From: G001797105 sp964528155
Lineage (GTDB): Bacteria > Chloroflexota > Anaerolineae > Anaerolineales > E44-bin32
Assembly (NCBI GenBank): GCA_964528155.1
Contig: CAZGRL010000007.1
Span: 1 to 64,000, forward strand
DNA: 64,000 nucleotides
Direction of reading: 5' to 3'
The notes under the pieces are model-generated. The model worked only from the letters and a program-made list of their open reading frames with translations. It searched no databases and was not told the DNA's origin. The position numbers and the translations under genes are program-made. Below, in pieces: positions 34,010 through 42,866 of the stretch. How positions within the stretch are numbered: the stretch's first letter is position 1; every line of letters begins with the position of its first letter.

Positions 34010-34996
34010 ATGAGCTCTACGGCGCCGACCGTCTACCTGTTCTACGGCGACGATGAACTCTCGCGGGCCGAGTTCATTGATCGTTTGAAGGACAAGCTGG
34101 GCGACCGAAGCGTGGCCGAGCTCAACATCTATCACTCCAGACCGGATCAGAATGACCTCGACCAGATCGAGCAAGCTTGCGCCTCTGTCCCTTTCCTTGC
34201 CCCGAGACGTCTGGTCATCGTCGAAGACCCATCACGTTTCTTGACCGACGATCCTCCGCAGCGGTTCTACCGCTTGCTCGACTCGCTTCCGACGACGACA
34301 GCCCTTGTGCTCAGCCAGACACTCGATCTCAGCCGTGCGAAGGGGGAGAGCTACGACGAGATCAAGCCCTTGCTTTCCTGGGCGGAAGCGCACCCCGAAG
34401 CTGTGATGACACGTCAATTCGCCATCCCGCGTGGGCCTGACTTCGCTCGCTGGGTTCGTGAACGCGCGGCTTCCGGCGGAGGTGAGATCAAGCCAGACGC
34501 CGCCCAACTGCTGGCGGAGCATGTCCTGGGGGATCCATTCCTGGCCGATACCGAGCTGGCCAAACTTATGGATTACGTGGATCGGAAGCGGCCGATCGAG
34601 ATACAGGATGTGGAGCGTCTGACACCGTTACACGGTCAGAGTGATGTTTTCGCAACCGTGGACGCCATCGGGGAAAGGGACGGCCGGGGGGCGCTCGCCG
34701 GTCTCCACCGGTTGCTGGAGAACGACGACCCGCGCTACGCCTTCCACATGATCGTCCGCCAGTTCCGTCTGCTAGTGCTGGCGCGCCAGGCACTCGACCT
34801 GGGGCTCGACCCACAGGCGGCATTACGTGTGCACCCGTTCGTCGCCTCAAAGGTTGCCGCCCAGGCCCGCAGATTCGGGATGCCCCTCCTGCAGCGTGTG
34901 TATCACCGGCTGTTGGAGATCGACATTGGCTCAAAAACGGGCGAGGCCGACCTTGAGGTCGCCCTCGAGGAACTCGTGACAACGGTCTCTCGCTAA
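34010..34996 (+). CDS. holA: DNA polymerase III delta subunit
   Basis: A 328-aa delta subunit, which opens the sliding clamp. Landmarks: TVYLFYGDDELSRAEFIDRLK at the N-terminus, RRLVIVEDP, LVLSQTLDLS, GDPFLADTELAKLMDYV, and the C-terminal collar with GALAGLHRLLENDDPRYAFHMIVRQFRLLVLARQ split by short loops. There is no functional Walker A, as is normal for delta. The gene begins two bases after the DUF6391-like stop. Confidence 0.9.
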   Translation: MSSTAPTVYLFYGDDELSRAEFIDRLKDKLGDRSVAELNIYHSRPDQNDLDQIEQACASVPFLAPRRLVIVEDPSRFLTDDPPQRFYRLLDSLPTTTALVLSQTLDLSRAKGESYDEIKPLLSWAEAHPEAVMTRQFAIPRGPDFARWVRERAASGGGEIKPDAAQLLAEHVLGDPFLADTELAKLMDYVDRKRPIEIQDVERLTPLHGQSDVFATVDAIGERDGRGALAGLHRLLENDDPRYAFHMIVRQFRLLVLARQALDLGLDPQAALRVHPFVASKVAAQARRFGMPLLQRVYHRLLEIDIGSKTGEADLEVALEELVTTVSR

Positions 34997-35094
34997 GCCG
35001 CCTCAAGCATACGATCCCCGCGTCTCATCGGACGCAAGTCGACCGGCAAGCACGCCTCTCAGAGCTATGGAGTGCTCGCCTGCATGCTGTGTCT

Positions 35095-35204
35095 CACCCC
35101 CACCCCCTGTTTCCCCCTCCCCCTGGCCCCCGCAACGAGGTGAGGCCAGAGTTGGGCGGAATGCATGGATGGGCGCGGTTGCGCCCATCCATGCATTCCG
35201 CCCA
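35095..35204. repeat. C-rich tract plus long hairpin D (24-bp stem)
   Basis: The hairpin has perfect 24-bp arms (35153-35176 and 35181-35204) and a GGTT loop; tip GGGCGC-GGTT-GCGCCC. It is preceded by a pyrimidine-rich stretch of short C-runs (about 35096-35143), an arrangement repeated at 54700-54834 and 57250-57380. It sits between convergent holA and the small minus-strand gene ending at 35309. Nothing else is visible in 34997-35308. Confidence 0.8.
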
Positions 35205-35308
35205 TAACCACCGCGGTCTAGGGTATGCGTTTTGCCTGAGTACAACGTGGCGGAGAGGGAGACAAACCATATGGGGGCTCGCCAGACCCCGCCGACTTTC
35301 CCTCGCCT

Positions 35309-35569
35309 CTAGTCCATCGCCGGGGCGGTATCCAGACTTTCAGGGTCACGCACGCCTAGCCACAAGTGGTCAGGCAGAACAGAGTTGCTGGTCCGCAGTT
35401 CCACGTCTGTGCTCCCCCGATACACTTCTTCACCCAGCGTGGACGGATGCACGATGCACAGGTTTGGTCTGCGGCCATACTTGCCGCGATAATAGGCGAC
35501 GGCCCGGTCCACACGTTCGTCGATGGCCGTCCGGCGATCATCGTCCAACCACAGCATGCCGACTCTCAT
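35309..35569 (-). CDS. Small conserved-looking protein, third gene of the LexA-box operon
   Basis: An 86-aa soluble protein: an N-terminal strand MRVGMLWLDDD, helix IDERVDRAVAYYRGKYGRRP, NLCIVHPSTL, and a C-terminal strand LPDHLWLGV. No family could be named. It starts 32 bases inside the end of the preceding gene with a strong AGGAGG, so it is translationally coupled to it. Its place in a damage-controlled operon suggests a helper in DNA transactions, but that is context only. Confidence 0.65.
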   Translation of the reverse strand: MRVGMLWLDDDRRTAIDERVDRAVAYYRGKYGRRPNLCIVHPSTLGEEVYRGSTDVELRTSNSVLPDHLWLGVRDPESLDTAPAMD

Positions 35570-35840
35570 TCCAGCCTCCTGAGCTGTCGAGCACTCGCTC
35601 TATCGTCCAGATCTCGCGCCCCGGCTCTTGTGAGAGCCAGCAACGCAGCCCGCTGGCGGTCCGCAGGCGCATCCGAATACCTCGGGGGACACCCTCGCCC
35701 GCGTTTGCATCAACCCAGCGAAAGACTTCCACACTTCGGATGCGATGCCGGCGACCACGCCAGGTGAATTCCGAGGGCCACCTCGCTCCTCCGCCGCGAA
35801 CAACTCTGATTGGTTCACCCGTGATGAGTCCGTTCATCAT
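35538..35840 (-). CDS. DUF6504-like small protein, second gene of the LexA-box operon
   Basis: About 100 aa if the ATG at 35840 is used; the true start could lie closer to the upstream gene (a CTG-type start near 35857 would follow a GAGG). The core GEPIRVVRGGGARWPSEFTWRGRRHRIRSVEVFRW, spread over residues 7-41, matches the pattern of small basic DUF6504-like proteins that sit near translesion polymerase genes in actinobacteria. That link is from memory and should be searched. It lies just after the FtsK-like gene and overlaps the third gene. Confidence 0.6.
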   Translation of the reverse strand: MMNGLITGEPIRVVRGGGARWPSEFTWRGRRHRIRSVEVFRWVDANAGEGVPRGIRMRLRTASGLRCWLSQEPGREIWTIERVLDSSGGWNESRHAVVGR

Positions 35841-35866
35841 GCCGGCTGAGAGGTGCAGCCGCGCCT

Positions 35867-36880
35867 CTAGCCACTCAACTCCTTTCGCGAGATGGAGTAG
35901 AACAGATCCGCCCTGCGCGGTCGCCGGCCTGTCCTCACCTGCCGGACGGCCAGGTTGAGATCCGAAGCGGTAAGCCAGGCCGCCGTGAATGGAAGGGCTC
36001 TGATTCCGGCGGTCAACGCGAATCTCCCCGTTCCATCGCCACCTTTGACAATCGCCCAGCCCGGCGTGTGATCCCACGGACGTGAGGCGGGATCGGTCGA
36101 TGCGCGATCAGCCAAGATCAAGTGGATGCCCCATCGTCTTCCCTGTAGGGCGAGCTGGCGGAGCTGTCCCGCAGCCGAATGATCCGCTTCGATCAGCCGG
36201 CTTGTGTCGTCGACAGCCAGGATCAAGTCCGGGCGGAGGATGCCATAGCGCTCACGCCGGGCGCCTTCCTCCACCAGCCAGGCCATGAGCTCGGCGGCAA
36301 AACGGGGCTCCGTGGCCACGTCGGTTAGAGCATGAGGGACAGCTTCGAGCACCGTCAACTCACGCCCGCCGAGGTCGATCCCAAACAACTGAATCATCGA
36401 TTGCCGATGAATGAGGGCCAGAGATAGGACCAGCGAGCGCATCAGCTCGGATTTGCCTACACCGACGTCGCCCAGGACGGCCACGTGCCAGGTATCCGGC
36501 TGCCGCAGGGGGATCAAAACCGCCCTCCCGCGTTCGTCGAGGCCGGCCACAAGGCTCAGAGAACGCCGGTCTCCGATGTCCTCCAGGATTGACAGCAGCC
36601 TGGGCCAATCCGTACGCTCTCCCGGCACTTCGATCGCCAGGTCGTCGCCGTCCCGGGCGACGTGAACTCGCTGCACACCCAAGGCGCGAGCGATCGAGGC
36701 TTCGGCATCCTGGAGTTGCTCCACTCGGGTCCCGTTCATCGGAGTCACCACGTAGCGGACAGCGTCTTCGCTTACTCGCCCCCCCTGAATGCGGATGGGG
36801 AGTGATAGGCCGGACAGCGCCCGCTCCAGGCGGTCGGCCGCCTCGTTCACGTCCAGGGGAGGTTCGGCTTTACCTGGCAC
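35867..36880 (-). CDS. FtsK/HerA-like ATPase under LexA-type control
   Basis: A 337-aa soluble protein. Residues ~1-95 resemble the FtsK alpha/beta region (VRYVVTPMNGTRVEQLQD, LAIEVPGERTDW). The motor domain has Walker A GDVGVGKSELMRSL, a Walker B-like LILAVDDTS and GIDLGGRELTVLEAVPHA. There are no membrane helices and no gamma domain, so it is not the division translocase. The start was set at the GTG at 36880, with GGAG six bases upstream, because the longer reading would begin inside the promoter. A DNA-pumping or protein-remodelling role in damage response is inferred from motor and promoter. Confidence 0.78.
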   Translation of the reverse strand: MPGKAEPPLDVNEAADRLERALSGLSLPIRIQGGRVSEDAVRYVVTPMNGTRVEQLQDAEASIARALGVQRVHVARDGDDLAIEVPGERTDWPRLLSILEDIGDRRSLSLVAGLDERGRAVLIPLRQPDTWHVAVLGDVGVGKSELMRSLVLSLALIHRQSMIQLFGIDLGGRELTVLEAVPHALTDVATEPRFAAELMAWLVEEGARRERYGILRPDLILAVDDTSRLIEADHSAAGQLRQLALQGRRWGIHLILADRASTDPASRPWDHTPGWAIVKGGDGTGRFALTAGIRALPFTAAWLTASDLNLAVRQVRTGRRPRRADLFYSISRKELSG

Positions 36881-36914
36881 CTGTATCTCCGAAATTAGAA
36901 CGCTTGTGCTAGGC

Positions 36915-36943
36915 ATTCTACAGAACATTCGTTCTGGTGTCAA
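36915..36943 (-). promoter_or_regulatory. Promoter with embedded LexA (SOS) box
   Basis: On the minus strand TTGACA (plus 36938-36943), 17-bp spacer, TAGAAT (plus 36915-36920): an almost consensus sigma70 promoter. The spacer contains AGAACGAATGTTCT, a perfect 14-bp palindrome holding GAAC-N4-GTTC (plus 36923-36934), the LexA/DinR box form of Firmicutes and related phyla. A repressor bound here would occlude RNA polymerase directly. Confidence 0.8.
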
Positions 36944-37001
36944 GCCCGGCGGCGGATCGGATGGCTTCCAGCATGCAGGGCTCGCCCGCGCAGACAGCGA
37001 T

Positions 37002-37056
37002 AATGCCGAGACAAGAAAGCCGTCGGCGAAGCCGACGGCTTTCTTGTCTCGGCATT
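37002..37056. repeat. Long intergenic hairpin E (26-bp stem)
   Basis: A perfect 26-bp stem (37002-37027 with 37031-37056) and GAA loop; tip GCCGTCGGC-GAA-GCCGACGGC. It lies between the divergent FtsK-like operon and the MEMO gene, with no T-tract. Confidence 0.88.
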
Positions 37057-37183
37057 TCTATCCCCCGGAATGGCTCGGAGAGGCACTGGCCCTACATGAG
37101 TTGATCTCAAGACAACGGGGATGCAGTCGATCAGGCCATCAGGCCCTTGTGCTACAATGCATGCGCATCATGAAACCGCTTGC

Positions 37184-38047
37184 ATGACCGACCTCCGTCC
37201 TTCCCCGATCGCGGGAACCTGGTATCCAGGGAATCCGGACACCCTCACCCAATCGGTAGACAGCCAACTCGAGGCGTCGATCGTCACGCTGCCGCCAGGA
37301 GAAGTGATCGCCGTCGTCGCACCTCACGCCGGTCACCGATACTCGGGGCAGGTCGCGGCGCACGCGTTCCGCTGCCTGGCCGGTAAACACCCGGAGGTCG
37401 TAGCCGTCGTATCCCCTCTGCATCAGCCTTATCCGGGCCAAATCCTGACCTCGTCCCACGAGGCCTACTCCACGCCACTCGGACCAATTCCGGTCGACCG
37501 GGATCTGGTCGAACGCCTGGGAAAAGAACTCGCTCGGCAAGGAGGATACCGACTGCAATCGGTCGCCCACGACCAGGAGCACTCCCTGGAGATCGAACTT
37601 CCATTCCTTCAACGCACCATCGGGTCGTCGTTTCGGCTGCTCCCAATCATGCTCCGGGATCAATCGAAAGCCATCGCCCACGCCCTGGGCCGATGCCTGG
37701 CAGCGGTCCTCCGAGATTCTTCAGCGGTTCTTGTCGCCAGCTCCGACCTCTCCCATTTCTATCCGGACTCGATCGCCCGCCGTCTTGACACCGAACTGCT
37801 GGCGAGAATCGAAGCCTTTTCGCCCGAACGGGTTCTCGAAGCAGAAGAAGAAGGCGTCGGCTTCGCTTGTGGCCGAGGTGCCATCGCCTCGGTCCTGTGG
37901 GCTTCTGAGGAATTGGGTGCCGATCGGGCTCAGGTGCTAGCGTATGCTAACTCGGGAGATGTGACCGGGGACACCGACTCGGTCGTCGGTTACGGAGCGG
38001 TCGTGATCTATCGGTCGACGGGTAGCGATGAACCTTCCCACGCCTGA
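37184..38047 (+). CDS. MEMO1-family protein (AmmeMemoRadiSam system protein B)
   Basis: A 287-aa MEMO-family protein, structurally related to class III extradiol dioxygenases. Landmarks: RPSPIAGTWYPG at the N-terminus, VVAPHAGHRYSGQVAAHAF with metal-type His, HDQEHSLEIELPFLQ, VASSDLSHFY and a C-terminal GYGAVVIY. The biochemical role is unknown; it often occurs with an AMMECR1 domain protein and a radical SAM enzyme, neither of which is adjacent here. The start at 37184 follows a TACAAT (37153-37158) that may be the -10 box. Confidence 0.88.
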   Translation: MTDLRPSPIAGTWYPGNPDTLTQSVDSQLEASIVTLPPGEVIAVVAPHAGHRYSGQVAAHAFRCLAGKHPEVVAVVSPLHQPYPGQILTSSHEAYSTPLGPIPVDRDLVERLGKELARQGGYRLQSVAHDQEHSLEIELPFLQRTIGSSFRLLPIMLRDQSKAIAHALGRCLAAVLRDSSAVLVASSDLSHFYPDSIARRLDTELLARIEAFSPERVLEAEEEGVGFACGRGAIASVLWASEELGADRAQVLAYANSGDVTGDTDSVVGYGAVVIYRSTGSDEPSHA

Positions 38048-38089
38048 TTTGCCGTCCGCGCCTGCCAGAGGATTCTTGGGCCACCGAAT

Positions 38090-39457
38090 GTGGCCGGCAC
38101 ATTGATGGACGGAACCCTTTGGATTGACCTTCTGAAACTGGCCGGGGTGGTTGTCCTCGTTCTGGCAAACGGGTTCTTCGTCTCGGCCGAATTCGCCTTG
38201 GTGAGCATCCGGCGTACTCGAGTGGCCGAACTGGTCGCTCAGGGGAATAGCGCCGCGTCCTGGGTGCAGAGGGCGGTCAACGATCCCGACCGGTTCATCG
38301 CCGCCACTCAACTCGGTATTACGCTTGCCAGTCTGGGCCTTGGATGGATCGGGGAGCCAGCGCTCGCTCACCTCATCCAGCCCGTGGTGGATCTGTTCCC
38401 TGCGGCGGTCCAGTCCGGCGTGGCCCATAGCCTCTCGGCCGCTCTGGCGTTCGCCGTCATCACCTTCCTGCACGTGGTCATCGGAGAGCTGGCGCCCAAG
38501 TCCATCGCGCTGCAGAGCACGGAACGTGTGGCGCTCATCGTCGCCAGACCGACGGTCTGGACGGAGTGGATCTTCAAGCCAGCCATCTGGCTCCTCAACG
38601 GCGCCGGCAATACTTTGCTTCGCGTGGCGGGTGTCAAGCCCGCCGCGGGACACGAACTTGTGCACTCGGTCAACGAACTCAAGATGCTCGTTACTGCCAG
38701 CGCCGAAGGCGGTGTTGTCGAGTTGGATGAAGAGGAAATGCTGCATGCCGTCTTCGACTTCAGTGACACACTCGTGCGGCAGGTCATGGTTCCGCGGACA
38801 GAGATGGTTGCCGTCCCAGCGGAGGCGACGCTCGAGTCACTCAAAGACATAGCCATTCAGAATCCGTACACGAAGCTGCCGGTCTACCAGGACAGCCTGG
38901 ATCATGTGTTGGGCGTCGTCCATCTCAAGGATGTCCTGCGGGCGATATACGGCAAGCGAGCCGGCGCCAAGACGGCCCGCGATCTGATGCGCGAGACCAT
39001 CTTCGTCCCCGAAACGGCTCGCATCGGGACTTTGCTCAAACGCTTTCGGGCGCGCCAGCAGCACCTGGCGATCGTGCTCGACGAGTACGGCGGCACCGCC
39101 GGCGTGGTGACCCTGGAAGACTTGCTCGAGGAGATCGTGGGGGAAGTGAGCGATCCCTTCGACGCCGAGCCAGAGATTCAGGCGATGCCCGATGGATCAT
39201 CGCTGATCGACGGTCTCACCCTGATCGATGAGGTGAACGAGCATTTCGGGTTGCATCTGGCCGATCCGGACTACGACACAATCGCCGGTTTCGTGTTGGG
39301 CAAGCTCGGGCGCATGGCGCAGGTCGGCGACAGCATTGCAGTCGGAGGCGCCAGGTTTCGAGTCGAGGCCATGGACGGCCGTCGCATCGCCCGAGTATCC
39401 CTCTTGCCCACCGAGCGCACACCGGAGGCCCGCCCCGCCGCGGATCCACAACCGTGA
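38090..39457 (+). CDS. CNNM/CorC-HlyC family membrane protein (DUF21-CBS-CorC)
   Basis: A 455-aa hemolysin-C-like integral membrane protein, a family tied to Mg2+/Co2+ efflux. Residues ~10-170 are the DUF21 transmembrane domain with four hydrophobic segments. A CBS pair lies at about 205-330 (MVPRTEMVAV, YTKLPVYQDSLDHVLGVVHLKDVL, DEYGGTAGVVTLEDLLEEIVGE). The CorC_HlyC domain fills about 345-440. Start codon uncertain: GTG at 38090 or ATG at 38105, neither with a good ribosome binding site. The stop overlaps priA (TGATG). Confidence 0.88.
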   Translation: MAGTLMDGTLWIDLLKLAGVVVLVLANGFFVSAEFALVSIRRTRVAELVAQGNSAASWVQRAVNDPDRFIAATQLGITLASLGLGWIGEPALAHLIQPVVDLFPAAVQSGVAHSLSAALAFAVITFLHVVIGELAPKSIALQSTERVALIVARPTVWTEWIFKPAIWLLNGAGNTLLRVAGVKPAAGHELVHSVNELKMLVTASAEGGVVELDEEEMLHAVFDFSDTLVRQVMVPRTEMVAVPAEATLESLKDIAIQNPYTKLPVYQDSLDHVLGVVHLKDVLRAIYGKRAGAKTARDLMRETIFVPETARIGTLLKRFRARQQHLAIVLDEYGGTAGVVTLEDLLEEIVGEVSDPFDAEPEIQAMPDGSSLIDGLTLIDEVNEHFGLHLADPDYDTIAGFVLGKLGRMAQVGDSIAVGGARFRVEAMDGRRIARVSLLPTERTPEARPAADPQP

Positions 39458-41958
39458 TGTACGTCGAGGTGGCGGTCAACCTCTCTCCGGTCCGCGGGAC
39501 CTTTCATTACCATGTCCCCGCAGAGCTGCAGCAACGCGTTCGCATTGGTCATCTGGTCACAGCACCGTTCGGAAGCCGGCGCGTCCAGGGCGTCGTCGTG
39601 GGTCTGCCATCCGTCCCGGAAGTCCCGGAAACGCGTCCGATCATCGAGCTGGTCGATCCCATGCCGGTTTTCACCCCGGCCCAGCTCGAACTGGCGCGCT
39701 GGCTGGCATCGGAAACGACCGCACCATTCATCGATTGCCTGACGCTGATGCTACCTCCGGGCTTGAGCCAGGAGGCCGACAGCCTGTATCGCCTTGAGGA
39801 TACGGAGTACCAGCCGGAAGGTCGGACCGCCCAGCGTCTGCGGTCGCTGCTGGAAGAACGCGGACCGCTGCGCGGACGTCAGATTCAACATGCGCTGTTA
39901 CATTTGCGGTGGAAGCCTCACGCGGAGAAGCTCGTGCGCAAAGGGGTGCTCGTCCGCGAGCCTGTTCTGAGTCCGCCTTCCGTACATCCCCGCCGCCTGC
40001 GCAACGCCCACCTGGCGGTCCCACCCGATTCGGCCTACGCCAGGTTTGACGATGAGCCGGTTCGATCTGCTCCTGCTACGGAGCGCCGGCGGGCCGTCCT
40101 CGATATTCTGGTCACTGATGGAGGCGCGGTCGAGGTCACCCGACTGTACAACGAGACCGGCGCCAACTTGAGTGACTTGCGCAGCCTGGAAAGCCTTGGG
40201 CTGATCAGCCTGAGTGAGGCCGAGGTTTGGCGAGACCCTCTGGCCGAAGTGGATTTCGTCCCGGCCGTGGCCCCGCAACTGACGCCCGATCAGTCCGAGG
40301 TGATGGAAAGCCTTCGGCGGGCGATCGCCGCCGTTCCGACCTCGCCCGTGCGTCCGTTCCTGCTTCACGGTGTCACCGGCTCGGGCAAGACCGAGATCTA
40401 CATGCAGGCGGTTCACCAGACCCTGGAACGCGGGCGCACGGCCATCGTGCTGGTCCCCGAGATCGCCCTCACTCCGCAGACCATCCGACGTTTTCTGGCG
40501 CGCTTCCCCGGCCGCGTCGGTGTGATGCACTCGCAGCTTTCCGACGGCGAGCGTTTTGACACGTGGAGGCGCTGCCGATCCGGTGACGTCCAGGTAATCG
40601 TCGGCCCGCGCAGTGCCCTCTTCGTTCCGTTGCCTAACATCGGCCTTATCGTGGTCGACGAGTCGCACGACGAGTCGTACAAGGAACAGGGCATGTCGCC
40701 GCGCTATCACGCGCGGGCGGCGGCAATGGCCTATGCCGGGATGCTCAGCGCCATTTGCATGCTTGGCAGCGCCACGCCCGACATCGTAACAAACTATAGA
40801 GCCGCACAGGGACAGCTCCAGCGGCTGAGTCTGCCTCAGCGGATCATGGGGCACCGCGAGCGAATCGGGCGACAGGCTGATCGCCTCGGCCGCCTTTCGC
40901 GTTACCGTCCCGAGAACAAAGACGCGATGGCAATCGATCTGCCCCCGGTGCGGATCGTCGACATGCGCCAGGAGCTCAAGGCCGGCAATCGCTCCCTCTT
41001 CAGTCGGGCGCTTCACCAGTCGCTGGGCGAGTGCCTGGCGGCGGGCGAGCAGGCGATCTTGTTCCTCAACCGGCGAGGGACCTCGACCTACGTTTTCTGC
41101 CGTGACTGCGGCCTGGTGCTGCGCTGCCCACGCTGCGACACACCCTTCACCTACCACTCGGCTCGCGAACGCTTGCAGTGTCATCATTGTGGCTACGAGC
41201 GCCGGCTGCCGGCCGCCTGTCCGAACTGCGGCGGGCGACGCATCCGTCAGTTCGGAGCCGGAACACAGAGGATCCAGGCCGAAGTCGAGTCGGCCTTCCC
41301 GACCGCCCGCACCATCCGCTGGGACTGGGATGCAACCCGGCGCAAAGGAGCTCACGAGGACATCCTCACCAGGTTTGCCAGTTTCGAAGCCGATGTCTTG
41401 ATCGGGACTCAGATGGTGGCTAAGGGGCTCGACCTGCCGCTGGTCACACTGGTCGGCGTCGTTTCGGCGGACACCGGTCTCAACCTGCCCGACTACCGCG
41501 CAGCCGAAAGGACATTTCAGGTCCTGACCCAGGTCGTCGGCCGCGCCGGTCGCGGCCTGCTCGGTGGACGAGTGATCCTGCAGACGTACGAGCCCGATCA
41601 CTATGCCATACAGGCCGCCACCAACCACGACTACCCTGCTTTCTACAGACAAGAGCTCGAATTCCGGAGGACGCTCGGCTATCCCCCCTTCACCCGCCTG
41701 GCGCGGCTGATCTATCGTCATGCTTCCTCGACCTCGGCAGAAGCCGAGGCCAAACGCGTGGGCGAAGCGATCCGCAAGCGGATCGAGCATGACGGTTCGG
41801 GGGCAACCCTCATCGGGCCTGTCCCGTGTTTCTACAAGCGTGTGCGCGGCGAGTACCGATGGCAGATCGTCATTCGAGCCCCCGACCCGCGCCCCTTGAT
41901 CCCTTCTGAGCTTGAGGCGGGCTGGACAGTGGACGTAGATCCTGTGTCACTGCTGTGA
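39457..41958 (+). CDS. priA: Primosomal replication restart helicase PriA
   Basis: An 833-aa 3'-5' helicase that reloads the replisome at stalled forks. N-terminal 3'-DNA-binding domain (VEVAVNLSPVRGTFHYHVP). Helicase motifs: Walker A HGVTGSGKTEIY, motif II VVDESHDESYKEQ, where most PriA proteins have DEEH, LGSATPDI, and in lobe 2 GTQMVAKGLDLPLVTLVGV and QVVGRAGRG. Two zinc modules are intact (CRDCG...CPRC and CHHCG...CPNCG). Initiation at ATG 39457 overlaps the previous stop by one base; an in-frame GTG lies directly before it. Confidence 0.95.
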   Translation: MYVEVAVNLSPVRGTFHYHVPAELQQRVRIGHLVTAPFGSRRVQGVVVGLPSVPEVPETRPIIELVDPMPVFTPAQLELARWLASETTAPFIDCLTLMLPPGLSQEADSLYRLEDTEYQPEGRTAQRLRSLLEERGPLRGRQIQHALLHLRWKPHAEKLVRKGVLVREPVLSPPSVHPRRLRNAHLAVPPDSAYARFDDEPVRSAPATERRRAVLDILVTDGGAVEVTRLYNETGANLSDLRSLESLGLISLSEAEVWRDPLAEVDFVPAVAPQLTPDQSEVMESLRRAIAAVPTSPVRPFLLHGVTGSGKTEIYMQAVHQTLERGRTAIVLVPEIALTPQTIRRFLARFPGRVGVMHSQLSDGERFDTWRRCRSGDVQVIVGPRSALFVPLPNIGLIVVDESHDESYKEQGMSPRYHARAAAMAYAGMLSAICMLGSATPDIVTNYRAAQGQLQRLSLPQRIMGHRERIGRQADRLGRLSRYRPENKDAMAIDLPPVRIVDMRQELKAGNRSLFSRALHQSLGECLAAGEQAILFLNRRGTSTYVFCRDCGLVLRCPRCDTPFTYHSARERLQCHHCGYERRLPAACPNCGGRRIRQFGAGTQRIQAEVESAFPTARTIRWDWDATRRKGAHEDILTRFASFEADVLIGTQMVAKGLDLPLVTLVGVVSADTGLNLPDYRAAERTFQVLTQVVGRAGRGLLGGRVILQTYEPDHYAIQAATNHDYPAFYRQELEFRRTLGYPPFTRLARLIYRHASSTSAEAEAKRVGEAIRKRIEHDGSGATLIGPVPCFYKRVRGEYRWQIVIRAPDPRPLIPSELEAGWTVDVDPVSLL

Positions 41959-42108
41959 TGCGGAGCGACCGGCGCGATTCCCTTTCATAAGATGGGCGTT
42001 CCCCACGCGTCGTCGTCCAGAAGCAGATGGGCTAGAGACTCCGTTCGCCGTGGGCTGAACCTGTAGTGGGCAAATCGAATGCAGCGGACTTCAGGCCGAT
42101 CGAAGTTC

Positions 42109-42570
42109 TTGCTGACCAAGCTTTCTGAGGGTCTTTCTTCCCCGGTCAGGGGGATCCTAAGACCAGGACCAACCGGGGTGCGATGCAGCCCGCCGGCCGG
42201 TTACTGGGAGCGAGTCCATCAACGGAAGACGCGGCGGAACTGCAGGCACGTCCCGAGGGCTGGATTGCCGGACTGCAGGTCGCCCCACTCTCGATGCAAG
42301 ATCACGATGACGCCCCAGGATTCATCCGCGCATTCTCGGGCATCCACCGGTATATTCTGAGGTATCTCGCCGAGGAAGTACCCAACCAGTGATCAAAAGG
42401 CACACCGAACTTCTCAGTGAAGACCTCCGTTCTGGATTGGTCGTGTGGGCCGCCATATGATGCCGTGACAGGAGATTCCGGCGGACAGCCATCCTGGAGA
42501 ATCTAGAGCCTAGCAGCCTGTTTATCACACGCTAGGTGATGATGGCCGATGGTACCACTACCATCACCTG
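42109..42570 (+). pseudogene. Decayed MalT-like (LuxR family, LAL) transcriptional regulator
   Basis: Translated pieces of a MalT-type regulator follow in the right order but in different frames: LLTKLSEGL...PVRG (N-terminus), ARPEGWIAGLQVAPLSM and FSGIHRYILRYLAEEV (42241-42388), an in-frame TGA at 42390-42392, NFSVKTSVLDWSCGPPYDAV (about 42408-42467), then AILENLEPSSLFI (42488 on, shifted), then DDGRWYHYHHL (42538-42570, shifted again). The large ATP-binding part and the C-terminal HTH are missing. At least one stop, several frame changes and big deletions make it a clear relic. Bases 41959-42108 and 42571-42656 hold nothing else recognisable. Confidence 0.85.
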
Positions 42571-42656
42571 CCTCCCGACGCGGCGTCGCTATGCCAGAGC
42601 ATAGAGAAAAGTCATGCGGCGAAACGAAGGCACTCTCTGCCTGTCCGTCAATTGGA

Positions 42657-42866
42657 TCAATAATCCCTAATTCGCCTCATGCGGTCACGATACTTGTCCC
42701 GAAACTGGGCATTGAGGCGCAGCACCTCTTGCTCGTTCCCGGTGAAGGAACAACGCAGGCAGTAGTACTCATCCTTCTGCCGGTCGTACAGCATGTCCAT
42801 GTCGATCTCGCGTATCAAGCAGCGCGGACAGCGGTAATTCAGCTTGCCTTTTCGACCTTGAGCCAT
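42657..42866 (-). CDS. Small zinc-ribbon protein at the end of the sugar operon
   Basis: A 69-aa protein with two CxxC pairs (YRCPRCLI and YYCLRCSF) forming a probable zinc ribbon, followed by a basic, Arg-rich helix (NAQFRDKYRDRMRRIRDY). It overlaps the 3' end of the 610-aa gene by 28 bases and has GGAG upstream, which suggests a real, coupled small gene. Nucleic acid or protein binding is plausible; no function is known to me. Confidence 0.6.
   Translation of the reverse strand: MAQGRKGKLNYRCPRCLIREIDMDMLYDRQKDEYYCLRCSFTGNEQEVLRLNAQFRDKYRDRMRRIRDY

Noticed and set aside
39898..41790. A 630-codon open frame antisense to priA
   Set aside because: It mirrors priA codon structure, has low-complexity composition and no recognisable domain; priA on the plus strand is fully motif-supported.
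42183..42392. A 69-codon plus-strand gene
   Set aside because: It is one fragment of the decayed MalT-like regulator, with related segments continuing beyond its stop in the same and other frames.
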